A DNA stretch of 64,000 nucleotides from positions 14,588,001 through 14,652,000 of the forward strand of contig CM059586.1 in the NCBI GenBank assembly GCA_030407085.1. The letters are read 5' to 3'. The stretch comes from Trichopria drosophilae (lineage: Eukaryota; Arthropoda; Insecta; Hymenoptera; Diapriidae). Below are positions 49,031 to 61,998 of this stretch, in pieces. A model generated the notes under the pieces. The model saw only the letters and a program-made list of their open reading frames with translations, was not told the DNA's origin and ran no database searches. The translations under genes were made by a program, and so were the position numbers. Numbering within the stretch: the first letter of the stretch is position 1; every line of letters begins with the position of its first letter.

Positions 49031-50485
49031 GCGAATTTCTATGGTTGCATGCGTTTTTCACTTGCAGCATTCCGTCGGACAATTAATAATAATAGACGTT
49101 AAAAATGTAATTGAGTAAAAGTGAGTTTATCAAGTTTTATCATAATTGGAAAACATGATTGGTGTCATAAAAAGACGAACGTTAAAAATAAAATCGTCGT
49201 ACAATCTTATTTGTGCTTTGTTTTTATTTCAAGAAATGTTGTCTTCGTTGGTCAGTTTAGAGGTGATTTTTTAATGAATTGTGCTAAAAAAATTTGTGCA
49301 GGTGATAAAAGTGATGCTGTATGAAGTGGATGATTTTCATTTTCCTATTGGGTTAGAAAAGTTTCTAATTTCTAATCTATGCAAGTTTTCATAGTTCATA
49401 TAACTTACTGAATATAAGAAGATCTTCTATCCATTCAGTGTCTTGTATATTTTGAATTTGATATCCATTATGGTATATGTACACAAAGATAAATTTTCTT
49501 GAAAATGTTATGATTTCAGATGATAGTTTTGGGATGGACTTGCCAGATAAAAAGACTATAAAAGAATTTTTATTATTCGGACAGTAAAAATTACAAAAAA
49601 TGTAGTAATTTTTATCACAAATAATGGCAAGTTTCTTCATTCTAGAAGTCGATAGCATAAATTACCATCCGAAATGGTAAAGTTCGTAAGAAAATTTTTT
49701 CTCCTCGAAAATTATCCGATTTAATGAATCCGTAGATCTTTTAGAAAAAGACTTGTTCAGTTATCTAGGTTAGTTATACTTGCTTGTTTAGTATAAAAAT
49801 ATCTACAATCGTAAAAAAATTGGTACATACGTATTCGTATCTGCAGATTCAAAAAACTAGTAAAATCTGTTGGTTTATTCATTTCAGATTATCAATTTAA
49901 TTATTGATAATTATTTTCATTGATGACTGACTTGTTCGCTTTTGCCATGAATATTTTTTGTTTAATTGAGAACCATTACTTTTTCCCAGTAACACATTTA
50001 TTCAACACTCGATAATAATACTCGTGTTTCATTATTATTTATTTAATTGAGACTAATTTACATAAGTTAACTTAACCTAACCTAACTTTTTCGTTTCAAT
50101 AATAATTACACATGTTACCGTTACTAATAAATTACATGATTCCTTTTTTACAGTCATTTTCAATATTTATTTTTTAATGTCACAAATTTATTTAGTAGAA
50201 TTAAATGCCAATATATAAAAAAATTAAATTAAAAAATGTTAATGGGATGAATAAAGTGCTGCATTGTGGTAATAACTTTTTTACAATGTTATAATAGTTA
50301 TTTTCTGCTATTTTTGAGAATAAATATGAGGACCAAACTTGAGACATTCGATGCGACGGGAAGTGAACATTTCAATTGCCGGTCGCATACTATCTCTTTC
50401 GTTTCATTATGAATTTAATTAGTCCCTTTCAACAGCATTTTCAAACAATTTCTGAAGAAAAAAAGATTGCTTGACGACAAATTAG
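49031..50485. other. AT-rich non-coding DNA
   Basis: No gene recognised. A TTAACTTAACCTAACCTAAC run lies near 50068. A minus-strand frame at 49389-49658 has no recognisable motif. Confidence 0.5.
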
Positions 50486-50487
50486 TA

Positions 50488-50704
50488 CACTGAAAAAAAA
50501 ATTTCCGAATTTCAAGTAAATATATACTTGAATAGTCGCAACAAAATATTTACTTAAAATAAGGAAATATTTTCTTAATTTAAATAAATATTTACTTGCT
50601 GGATAAAATCAAGTTAATATTTAGTTGAATTAACAAACTATTTTTCTATTATAAGTAAATATTTTTTTGCGACTAATTATGAAATTAGGATTTTTTTTTC
50701 AGTG
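50488..50704. mobile_element. TA-flanked MITE, CACTG family copy 2
   Basis: A 217-bp element with ends CACTGAAAAAA...TTTTTTCAGTG and TA on both sides (50486-50487 and 50705-50706). The left half, with TTGAATAGTCGCAACAAAAT and TTTACTTAAAATAAGGAAAT, matches the reverse complement of the right half of the copy at 28362-28594. The family is therefore repeated within the window, in opposite orientation. Confidence 0.8.
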
Positions 50705-50706
50705 TA

Positions 50707-52090
50707 ATGATTATATGTGCCATTTGTTGTTGGAACAGGAAAGTTAGGTTTAGGAAGCTTAAGTAAGTCGATGATGGAATGTAATTTTTATTTTTATGTG
50801 TTAAATATATTGAATGTGGGTGCGGAAATTGTTTGTATTAAATAATCATGTCATGTTCAAAATTATTATTCATTCACTTTTATCTTGTATCGTCTTTAAT
50901 TGTTCCAGTTTCAATTTATAATGACATGATTTTTGTTTTGAAAATTGTTCGTTTCAATATAGCACTCATGAGCATCTGAAAAGACCAACCGGTAAAAAAA
51001 CGATGTTTAGTTGATTTTTATGCTTTCATCTTTCGGCTTTATGATGCTTTTTTTACCTGCCTATTTTTTGGTTCTTTTTATTTAGAAATGCGGATTTTCC
51101 GTTTTGTTACAACATTTTCTAAATTTCACTCAGTACATTTTTGTTTTGTGCAATCATTAATTGCAGCGACGAACTAAAAAAGATACACATTTTAGAAAAT
51201 CCTTGATATCCCTTTTTAAATAAAAAAGTCGAGTAAAATTGACGGATTATATTGGATTTTTTATGTATAATCCCAGTTTTCGAACATTTTTGTACGGGTT
51301 GGATTTATAAGAATTACGTTAAACCTAAATTTAAAAACTGAAATATTTAAACATATTTCCCTAACAATTGGATTTGGGAAATTTTATTAAAAGATTTGAT
51401 TACTGATATTTTCTGTGCAGATGGCGGTAAATTTTCATGAAATGTTAGTAAAAAATGAACAAATGGATATTCTGTTTATGTGTTGGAATTAAAATGAATG
51501 TCGTAGTCTCAGAAACTAACACAGACTTAAAAAATGTTGATTGAAACAATAAAATTCATATCAGTCGAATTCAAAATTTAATCTTTTTTATTCAAGTAAT
51601 TTATTGTACTTGCATAACATTAACAATATAAATTATTAAATATGGCTGTATAATAATTAAATTGCTTCGAATTTCAACCAATTCTAACAGTAAATTTAAT
51701 ACGAATTTTTTCGCTACCAATACTACTAGAAGTACAAATTAACCTAACCTAAAAACTACTGCCCTTCATTATAGTGGGACCAAAATTAGAAATAAATATA
51801 CTATTCTACTTTTTGACGATTCCTTAAAAAATGTGAAGTATATATATGAAAAAATTAGTCGACAAAACTAGGGTTATACTTTTCAGAGTTTGGAGGGAGG
51901 AAAACTGACTATACTTCTGATTATCACAACTACACTGTTCTATCGGTATATATAACTATATTTACTATTTAGGTGTATAAACAATTGTAGTAATATCATA
52001 TGGAATATTAGGACATTCGCCTATTAGGACTCGTTAAAAGAATTGCTTGCTACCCATGAAGATGGAATTAATTAAATTTAAAACTGGAGG
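50707..52090. other. AT-rich non-coding DNA
   Basis: No gene recognised. A TTAACCTAACCTAAAAAC run lies near 51740. Confidence 0.5.
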
Positions 52091-52097
52091 GAATGAA

Positions 52098-52150
52098 GAT
52101 CATACGACCAGAAATCGAAAAGTCGCGGGTTCAATCCCCGCTGCGCATCG
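52098..52150 (+). ncRNA. tRNA-like 3' half (SINE or tRNA pseudogene)
   Basis: A perfect T arm, with stem GCGGG, loop TTCAATC and stem CCCGC, at 52125-52141. It contains a B box GGTTCAATCCC. An anticodon-arm-like ATACGACCAGAAATCG precedes it. I cannot find a matching 5' acceptor strand or A box, so it is a fragment. A T-rich run follows shortly after. Confidence 0.35.
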
Positions 52151-52173
52151 ACCTTCTCAAGTTTTTTAGTAAT

Positions 52174-52212
52174 TTTTTTGTTTGTTTTTTTTTTTTAAAT
52201 TTAAAAAAAAAA
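52174..52212. repeat. Poly-T/poly-A self-complementary tract
   Basis: A run of about 13 T, then AAATTT, then about 10 A. It can form an AT-only hairpin and lies just after the tRNA-like fragment. Confidence 0.6.
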
Positions 52213-52737
<525 letters not shown>

Positions 52738-52979
52738 CCTCTCTTTCTCTTACCCTTTTACTCCACCTCTTTCCTTGTTATCGCACTACTCTATCTCACA
52801 CTCCTTCCTTCGGTCTTCCTTCATCCCACGTATTCTCTTTCAACTTTACAATACCATATTCAAATCTCATTTTAGTTCTGAAACGACTCAATATCGAAGA
52901 GCTATTCTAAAAAAATTGTGGAAAAAATTAAAAAATTGACAAAATAATGATAACATTTAACTTAAATTCGATCAAATTT

Positions 52980-53860
52980 GCCTGGAATGAATTGGTAAAG
53001 GATTATATTGTCCTCTTGTACCAGAATGGGTAAAGTTCGATTTCGCGCACTGTGTATAAAAATAAGACGAATACGCATACCGTTTTACATACTCCCCGAA
53101 TGACGCGATTTTTATCTTGTGCGTAAAAGTACCACTTTCTACACTAGTGGCGTCGTGTACTATTTTCATATACGCATGCGTAAAATTCGCACCGACTTGC
53201 GCCCTCGTAAAATTCTCATTTTACGCATTTTTGTGAAAAATAGTATTTTTCGATACAAGTGGGAAAAAGTGTTTTCGAACGAACGTGAGGGTTGCGGCAC
53301 GAGCCGAAGGCGAGAGCGATAGGAAATATATTTTTTGTTACAAGTGTGGGTAAAATGCGAAAGAAAAATGTAAAAAGTATGAAAAACAGCATTTTGCCCA
53401 CGCTGTAAGAAAAATGAATTTTACGTATTCTTATATATATATATATATAGTAGTTTTCGACTTCGTCTTCTTTTACTCTGGGTAAAATGGCCATTTGATT
53501 ATCTATATATTAGATAGGGATTTGCTAAGTCATAATTCGTAAAAATTTTCACACGTACTCGAATAATATAATTATTGTTCGCATCCCGCTCCTCAGACGT
53601 GCAACCACCAACCGAGGCGTAAAACTATTATTTTACGTCCTTGGTATAAAAAATATTATATCGACACAAGTGCAAAATAGTATATTATGAAACTAGTTCA
53701 GAATAAACGTTTACGCACATGTTTCATGCGATATTTTATGTCACTTTAGTGCGTAAAATGCGACCGAAAAATGTCAAAAGTGTGTAAAATAGCATTTTAC
53801 GCATCGAATGGCATAAAAGTTGTTTGTATTCACATTTATCCTTAATATTCTTCCTTGCAG
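52980..53860. repeat. Region of TTTTACGCA/GTAAAAT modules
   Basis: Many GTAAAAT and ATTTTACGC words occur in both orientations. They surround GC-rich cores such as CGGCACGAGCCGAAGGCGAG at 53297 and TTTTACGCATCGAATGG at 53790. An (AT)n run lies at about 53432-53449. The layout resembles 10990-11215 and 54979-55145. I do not recognise a known transposon class. The small frames in it are not gene-like. Confidence 0.45.
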
Positions 53861-54320
53861 GTGTGTATCCAATTCGATAAAAATAGTAAAAATATTTCTT
53901 TAATATATAAAGTAAATATTTATTAAAAGAAGAGTCCACTAATTGAATCAGTTTATTTTAACTAATGTCTCACTAGGAATATTCACACCAATAAAACTCA
54001 GTTATTTTAATCTTAATTTTCTTGTCTTTCTTATTATGTTCGGAAATAGTAAAACGACATTAAAAGAACTCTAAATAATCTCTTTAACACTCGTAAGTAG
54101 GCTTTAATACCTCTCAAATATGAGTTCATAGAAAAGAGCTCTGATTTAAAGTTATTCACTCTTACTATACAATAATTTACATGAAAATGAAGTTCCTTAA
54201 AATTATTATTTGTAATATTTTCCGCTTTAATTATAGAAATTATTTTATATTTTGCGATCAATTTTGGTTCCTTGTATGCATTGTAATTTAAGATTTGTGC
54301 AATTGTTATGTGGATTTTAT
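53861..54320. other. AT-rich non-coding DNA
   Basis: Nothing recognised. Confidence 0.5.
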
Positions 54321-54334
54321 TTCATTTGTGGATT

Positions 54335-54410
54335 CGCAAGCCACCTAGCGTCTCCACAAGCCAATCAGATTCCAGGTAGATTAACATTTGATAAAGGCAA
54401 CGTGAAAAAA
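54335..54410 (-). repeat. CTCF-like motif repeat, copy 2
   Basis: AAGCCACCTAGCGTCTCCAC, then CAATCAGATT and AAAGGCAACGTGAAAAA. It aligns to 54648-54720 (GCCATCTAGTGTCTC, CAAATTTCAGGCCAAT, AAAGACAACATAAGAAA). The minus strand reads CGCTAGGTGGC, which matches most of the CTCF consensus core. Confidence 0.4.
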
Positions 54411-54647
54411 AGCGTTTTTCGTATCATTATGGAAATTAAGACAAGAAAATTATATTACTACTAATAAAATTAATACAAAAATAACAATTAAAAATATTCC
54501 ATAAACCATTCCATTAGAGTATTGTAATTTTTAACAAACTAATGGACAATTTTGTTACCAGACAATCATTCTCATTGCATATTATTCTCAAGCTAACATA
54601 TAAAAACCTTATATTCTCTCGTCTCTTTATTTCTGTTTTATATTAAA

Positions 54648-54720
54648 ACGCCATCTAGTGTCTCTGGAAAAAGCTCAAATTTCAGGCCAATTAAATCGTC
54701 AAAGACAACATAAGAAATGG
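54648..54720 (-). repeat. CTCF-like motif repeat, copy 3
   Basis: The minus strand reads ACACTAGATGGCG, matching the animal CTCF core (CCASYAGRKGGCR) at all but the first base. Flanking sequence is shared with the copy at 54335-54410 and, more weakly, with 39604-39660. Confidence 0.45.
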
Positions 54721-54978
54721 GGGTTTTCCTCCTATCAATTGTGAAAAAAATTCAATCGTAAACAACACTATTTTATTCATATTGTTATTGTTATTATTTG
54801 GTTATACAAATGACATTTAAAAAGAAAAAATTATAGGTATTTATATAACCGCATATAAAAATGATTCGTTTTAATTGATGAAACGAATAACATCCATGTG
54901 TTACTACCGAAGAAAACGAAATTTGTATTAAACAAAAGAAAAAAGTGTGTCAAATTTACTAATAGTATATTACCTAAC

Positions 54979-55145
54979 AAGGGTGTAAAGTGTACTTTTA
55001 CGCACCGGGCGGGAACTACACATACGAGGCGCCGAAGGCGCACGACCCTTCACTTTACGAATTTTGTCGTCTGGAGTGCGTAAAAGTGAACTTTACTACG
55101 AAAAATTGGCATCAAAAGTACTTTACGCACTAACTTTACGCACAC
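54979..55145. repeat. GTAAAGT/ACTTTTAC palindromic module, copy 2
   Basis: AAGGGTGTAAAGTGTACTTT, then TACGCACCGGGCGGGAAC, then the GC-rich palindromic GGCGCCGAAGGCGC. Inverted CACTTTACG and AGTACTTTACGCAC words follow. The first 37 bases align with 5856-5890. It is non-coding, with unknown function. Confidence 0.5.
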
Positions 55146-58100
55146 AATTACAAAAAAAAAACATTACATAAATGCTTTTATTAAAAGTACGTCGATATAC
55201 AGTAACCAATAAATTATTAGTATTCATCTATAAATATATTTGTGTTATCAAGCGCCTATGCGTAATTGTAGCATGTAACTACATGCGCATTACGTGTAAT
55301 TTATTTTTTCCTTGTAGTTACATACATAAATAACCTACATTTTCTAGTCAGTTAATATAATTTTTCTAACTGCCAACTTTTGCAAATTAGATTAACTGTA
55401 TATAAATTATATAATATTCCTGGGGAAATCGCCCTACATAATCATAATTAATTTCACGTTTAATCAATGTCAATTTGACGTGAAAATGTATCATTTTTCT
55501 AAATTTTTCATATTCATTTTAAAAAAGAGGATCAATGATCTTCAATTTGTAATAGCATAATAATTCAATGGGGTACCAATGTATATTTTGTAAAAGTCAC
55601 TAAACAAATTAAACATATATTTATCTTTTAGAAATTTATTACGTGGTGAAAAGAAAATATATGTGGGAAAAACAAAAATATTTAAATTTATTTTCGGGTT
55701 CATTCTGGAGAGTTTTGTGCTTGTTTTGTTTCTTGTTATAGTTCTTCCTAGTTTTTATAGTTTCTTCGTGAATATTTCAGGATATGATTCATGACATCGA
55801 TTCTTTAACTTCAATATGATCCTTACTTAATTTTTTATTACTGCATTATGTAAGATTAGAAATTATATAATTTTTTATTAAAATAATATTTTTTTATATA
55901 ATATTTGTGATATATGATCGTTAATAATTGTATTCAATTAATTATTAGGGCGTTTAATTGCGTCATTGCCATTGAATTGCAGTCATTGGAATGATGAATG
56001 CAGTTTCATATTTCGCATAATATTAAAATAGAATTATTTATGAAAGTTAATAAGTAAATATAAAAAGAAAGTTAACACGACTTTGAGATGAAATTCATTA
56101 ATTCCTGCACATTATACATTGAAAATATGAAGGCAAATAGTGTTTGTGTAATATTCATTATCATAATGCAATAAAGTACAACTGTCGTATAATTGTCTGA
56201 TCACGGTTGTAAAATTGCACTCATTGTCAGAGCATAATTATACGAATACTAATTGCAATAAAATACATATTACACGTTTCTGCTTTTATTTTTTTTTTCC
56301 ATTCACGTAATATCAGGTTGTTCTTATCTTCATGGTTTCTGGTTTCTACATATGTATTTTGTATTCTCAAACGCATTTGTCCCGTGACTTGCATTGTACT
56401 GTAAATAATAACGATACCAGGGTTATAATAACAACTAATTTTCTACAGTATAACTATTATGTTAATTACAAACTTAGAACAATTCCAGTAATTAGTTCGT
56501 ACTGAGGTATGGTAACAAAATCGATTTAGTAGAACTTTGATTTCTGTGTTTGATTCTATTATTGATTGGTCCAAAAATTTTGGGTGGAGTACAAATTTAT
56601 GAGGTAATAGATCATAATATAATTTGTTAGACGCGTAAAAAAATTATGATTATTTAAATATATGAAATATATTAAATATTGCGTTATCGTATAACCGCAA
56701 TTGTTTACAAAAGTAAACAAAACCACATAATAGTAAAAAATTATTATTTATAAAATAAACCTTTTTGTTTATATTTATTTTTTGATATTTTGAACGGTTT
56801 AAATTCGTCTTTAGATATAATCATATCAATTAGACAATGAAACATACATACAAACTAAGTGACAAAAATGTATAAATTCAATGTAATGATAAAAGTTTAT
56901 GTAAATAGTTGTACGCAGCGGGAACAAAATATTTAGTGGCTTTTACAAATTCATTTAGATCAGTTGACTGAGTTTGAGTAAGGATATGTAACCTTATAAA
57001 ACTACTAAACATTTAGATTGCAAGGACAAAATTTTCATATATTTTACCGTTACACTTTTCGAGGACTTGCAAGATTTGAAGTTTAACATGTAGCCCTCTA
57101 TCGGCAAGTAGGAGCCATTTAACACCCATGAAATTTTAAATTCCTTAGTTGACCACTCTTCCATTTAGGTACTTATTGTTTATATAATTCTTATAACCTC
57201 TTTCGCGAAAACTTAACATTCATTTATTGCATTATGGCTGTTATTTATTGCTTTATCGAATTATTCTGTTATAACAATTGTATTCAAAGCTAAATATCTA
57301 TTAAAGAAAATAATTGTTTCTCAAGTCGTTGAATAGCAACTATTTATAGTTATTTCGCCTGGAATATATCGCATATTTTTTTAGAAATCTCTATAAAAGG
57401 TTTGAGTGCGATTTTGAAATAATATTTAAAGTAAATTTTAGAATTTATATGATAAATAAACAATTTGAACCATACACAACTTCCCAGATCCCATTAATTT
57501 CAAATGATAAATTCCGCTAAAGAAATTTATTATTTATCGTGTCATGTTTTATTCTTATTGGAGCTGTTCAATTAGCCTTTACTGAAGTTTTAATATCCTC
57601 GAAGACCGTCTAAAATATTAAAAATACAAGATCTTTACAAATTCTGAAATTTACATATTTAACCAAATTCTCATTACGTACAGAATATAATATTGCTAGT
57701 ATCCATAATAGTTAGTAAATCAGTCAATTGCTCATTATTAGTGTCGTTTAATTTATTCAAATGAGGTTCCAAACTAATCTGAGGGTAACAATATTTTAAT
57801 ATTATATGTTTATTCATAATGTATAAATTATATATGTAAAAGTTACATTCAAATTCATCTAATTTTACATTCAATTCGAAATAAATTTCTTCTTCTGAAA
57901 CATTAAATGGTAAACCTCAAATTTTCTACTTTCCAGATTCAATTCATAAATGTACTACTTTTAAACATATTTTGCCAGTTCCCAGATTTATAAAATGTTT
58001 TTTTATTTATTTGGCATCTTAATCAGCCTTGTTCCATTAGATTTCTAGGGTCACAAAAAGTAATAAAAAATTCGCTTATTTTTTATAAATACCAAAACAA

Positions 58101-58770
58101 TAATAAATAGCAATTAATAGCTATTAAAATGTTCTACGAGTAATGAAAAAATATTTAGTGAAGTAGTTTTGTTTCTTAATCCTGTACATGATAATAGAAA
58201 GTTGGTAAACATTGACTGGACAAAATGTTATTATGCAAGAATGAAAGGGCATATTATTCAACATTACAGTTTCAATTGTTCATACGTGGAATATCCAATG
58301 TTGTGAGAATATATTTAATAACGTTACTGAGATTTAATTTGATACTGCTAAAAGGCGGAAGTCCTATTATCTTTGACTAGTATGAAATATTCAAATGCAC
58401 AAAAATAATTTCTTGCATAACTTTACATATTTACTATGTTAATTTTTGAGCATTCACATTTAACGTCTATGATTTACATTTCTATAATAAAGACAAAAAT
58501 CATAGTAAGTCTTGTACTACATTATTTTTATAGTTCATATTTTTTAAATATCGTTGTTTTTGTATTTCGTATCACTGCGGAGAAATCGACCTCGATTGGA
58601 GAAAATTATAGTCTGGAAGACAGTTTGATCATTGGTCAGAAGTCTCTGATAGAGATGGTCAGGAGAATCTGCCCACAATATTCCTAGATTTTTATGAGCT
58701 GGCCAGAAACTAGTTTTATAATATAGGGAGAAATATTACTAAAAATGACATGAATTCTTGTAAATCTACT
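55146..58770. other. AT-rich non-coding DNA
   Basis: About 3.6 kb with no gene, RNA or clear repeat boundary. The plus frame at 58436-58687 ends in a more protein-like stretch but has no recognised motif and no good acceptor. Confidence 0.45.
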
Positions 58771-58789
58771 GATTGTGAGACGTGCGACA

Positions 58790-58963
58790 TTGAGTCAGCT
58801 AATACAAACATGAGTACGACAAGCTCCTACAACTTCCCGACCTCGACTCGATTCGAGAATCTCGAATACCTCTCGATCGAGCTGCCAATATGGCGGTTTG
58901 CTCTCAGCTGATTCGCTCGCACATGCTGTTGCGATTATTTACAAAGCAGCTGTAAAGGTAAAC
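58790..58963 (+). promoter_or_regulatory. Candidate promoter and short first exon
   Basis: A GC-richer island in AT-rich DNA. It contains ATTCGAGAATCTCGAAT (heat-shock-element-like palindrome, 58851-58867), CTCGATCGAG (58872-58881) and CCAATATGGCGG, a YY1/Pho-like ATGGCGG word. An ATG at 58890 in a good context opens 21 codons ending KQL. It is stopped by a TAA just before AAAG|GTAAAC (58957/58958), with another GTAAAG donor word at 58952. Splicing at the upstream donor would keep the frame open. This is a prediction without transcript support. Confidence 0.25.
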
Positions 58964-61705
58964 GCTTCATTTCGAAAGAAAAATCGTATACATTTACACG
59001 TGCTCATATGGTCGAATCGATAGATCCATGCTTATTTTGCAAATTCGATATAATATGTTTTAAGTTTTTAATTGTTCCTTTATGTCGCTTTAAATATATG
59101 TCGGTGATCTAGCGAGTTTTCATCTAGAATTCAATTTCTACCGAGATTCTACTGATCAGATATACCCAGCTGCTGATAATGGCTAGGTCAGCCAGCTAAA
59201 TCTCTACCAAGGCGCGGATGGATGAAATGTCGAAATAAAGCATCTAAACACTAACAATTTGTTTAAAGTTGTACTAGATCATAGAGCTGTGATGATGCCA
59301 CGAGTAAAACATTTTTTTTGTAATATTGTCAATATTTTTACAACAAAAGCATACTAATGAATAATCTACGCAAGCTATTTCATGCTCGTAAAATTTAAAA
59401 AATCTGGTACCGAAATTCCTTATTTCAGTAACTCATGTTCTAAAGCAGGCACCACTAATACAACTAATATTCTACTAAATACTATCTCTAAAAATGATAA
59501 TATGTCTACTTCGAGTCATTGGGGTAAAATTTATTTTTTTTCGCTATTTTTTAACTATCTTCCAGATAATTAAATCAACTATATTATTTTTGCGTATGTC
59601 ATTGATCATATTTATAAAATATTTTTCGATTTTGAATCCTATTTTGTACATTTACGTCTGTCTTCAAACGTATTGGATATCTTTCTCACACTCTATATCT
59701 CCCTTCAGTGATCTTTTTCGGTTTGCCCGCCCTTTTCTTCTTAGATCGTAGATCTCTGTTGCTCTCGCTAGTTGGAACCAGTTCCATTTCGTGGGTCTCT
59801 TTCTGGTGCTGAGTGCCTTCATCTCCGTTTCTGGCTCGAAATCCAACGAGAAATCGACGGCGATCACACGTCCAGCACCGTAGGGACGTCGAAAGGAGGG
59901 TGTGCAGCTGCGTTTCTCCCGTGACTTTGCCTCGAGAAACAAATGCCACCACTTCCTTTTCCTTTTCCCCCCATGAAATATACATGGCGGCCAAGAGCTA
60001 TTCCCAACGCGAAATTCGAGATAAAAATCTATCGGCAATTACCGTGTGACCGACCCTTTAGCAGCAATTAGCACATCTTGAAATTTATTAATCTTTATCA
60101 TTTTTATTTGTTTACTTTTTTTTTAATCGCAGGGTAGATTTAATTTCCGTATTGGGAAAGCTCCCGTGACCTTCGAACTTCGTCATGCGTCACCGGCCGC
60201 AGTTGGCTGAGAGCCAATGGGAGACCACGCTTATGAAGGCGTCGCGACGCCTCGACGCTTCGACGATATCGAGCGATTTACTCGTCGTATAGCAAGAATT
60301 GAATGTGACCTTTGAAAAGAATCGAATCAATTTAGTCGAGCTTTTACCGAACGTGACCTTCCAACAGTTTTCCTGCCAAGACCTTTCCATTTCAAATTAT
60401 TTTCGCGCATAATTGACAACTGGGGAAACAGAACGGAAGCTGACCATTTAACCTTTTCTTTTAATTACTTTTTCAGAATTTTCTGTTAATTAAACGTATT
60501 TAGGTTCTTCGTCAGATTCGGTAAATATTTCTGACTTTGACATCTATAAATAATGAATTCAAAACAAAGAAAAAAAGGATTCGTCCAAGTAAAGGTCGTA
60601 AAATTGATTATTTCCAAAAATATTAATAATTATTATCTGTAAATAGCTGAAACACGTTATTCCAGCGGCCATCTTGAATTTTGAAAATATTATACCGGAT
60701 TCATAATTAGTGTCAGTTAATATGTTCCAGGACTCAGTTTATCACTATAAAAATACGTATCGATTCTGTAAATGATCATCGCGGAGTAATAAATTAGAAC
60801 TATCGGTTTTAAAACAATTGTTTGAATTTTTGAGGGGACGCGATATTAAGAATAGAATAGGATTTCTTATAAATACGACCCTTGAGGATATCTCTTGATG
60901 GTTCGAAATATCACGTGTATTTTAGACCTGACTAAGCAGATAGAAACTGACGCTAATGCCGGAACTAATGGAAGTACACAATTAGATCAGGTTCCCTTCA
61001 GTTGGAGGAAATACTTTTTTAATTCTTGCTATCTAAGCTTTGATTATTTACGTTTAAGTTGAAAACTGTACTATGAAATATTGGAAGTGTATTTTAGACT
61101 TCTCGTGAAAATTCTCAATGATCTCCTGTCTTCTTATTAGCCAAAAAATAAATAATTTTTGTTTAATTAGAAATTATACTTTACGGACCATATTATCAAT
61201 ATACTTAGTTGGTTGACAAGTTTATACGATTTTAATAAAGAGCTCTTTTGAGCCACATCATGGAATCCCGTTAAAATATATGCGTTTCACGCGTATTTGT
61301 TCGATGAAACTTTGTACTATGTTATGTTTTGTTGAATTGTAGGAAATTGTAAGTGATCAAAGTTTGATAATATTTTAAATCATGCAGTAAAATGATAAGA
61401 GAAACTTGTTCCTTGGTTGTTACTTATCTTGTATGTCTTGTTTTACTGGGTGTCGTATTTAGACTCTTTGCGTCGGAAGATACCATCCTGTTATGAAAAC
61501 TGGTTTTGATACTCCATCATCTTTTTTCAAACGAGAACTATGTTTAATGCAATGGTGTTTTCGATATTGATAATATTCACAGTAATATATCAATATTGTT
61601 ACTAAACAATATCACACAAAGTCAAGAATATATCAACTGTTACGCGTAATAAGCACAAATTTTTGCTGACATTTCTATAGCTAAGTCTGATGCCATGAAG
61701 TCGAA
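58964..61705. other. Non-coding DNA with GC patches and GTGACCTT half-sites
   Basis: No gene recognised. Patches at about 59700-60060 and 60170-60300 are GC-richer. Their frames (for example 59664-60038 minus) show no family motif. GTGACCTT occurs three times in the same orientation, at 60166, 60305 and 60353. Confidence 0.45.
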
Positions 61706-61706
61706 A

Positions 61707-61719
61707 AGGTCAGTGACCT
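61707..61719. promoter_or_regulatory. Perfect inverted AGGTCA palindrome (ecdysone-response-element-like)
   Basis: AGGTCAGTGACCT is two exact AGGTCA half-sites inverted with a one-base spacer. This is the idealised IR-1 site for EcR/USP heterodimers and related nuclear receptors. In 64 kb such a match is unlikely by chance. No adjacent gene is recognised, so the target is unknown. Confidence 0.45.
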
Positions 61720-61914
61720 CTATTCCTCTACTCACCTGAGATTGTCGGATGTTTGAAATTCAAAATGGCAGCGCCAAACAGATAAACGCCATTCGTAAAG
61801 AGCAATTATGTCTCATTTTTTGTATAAATAGCATTGTTTGCTTTAAAAAAAAATGGTCAAAATTTCGTAAAATGCGGCTTTACTTACACCCGAAAATGTT
61901 GTTATTTCTATATT

Positions 61915-61998
61915 ATACACGCTAACTGTTTCGCCGAAACAGAGATAAACAAACATACACAAATGAAGTCATTCAATTTTCTTCGAAATTTTCGAGGA
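61915..61998 (-). repeat. Dispersed repeat copy 3, partial and inverted
   Basis: CTAACTGTTTCGCCGAAACA and GAGATAAACAAACATACAC, then TCATTCAATTTTC, are the reverse complement of the middle of the copies at 32260-32350 and 44070-44150. Only about 80 bp is preserved. Confidence 0.55.

Noticed and set aside
61725..61745. Minus-strand CAG|GTGAGT as a second recursive splice site
   Set aside because: The juxtaposed acceptor and donor lacks a pyrimidine tract and a good branch point.
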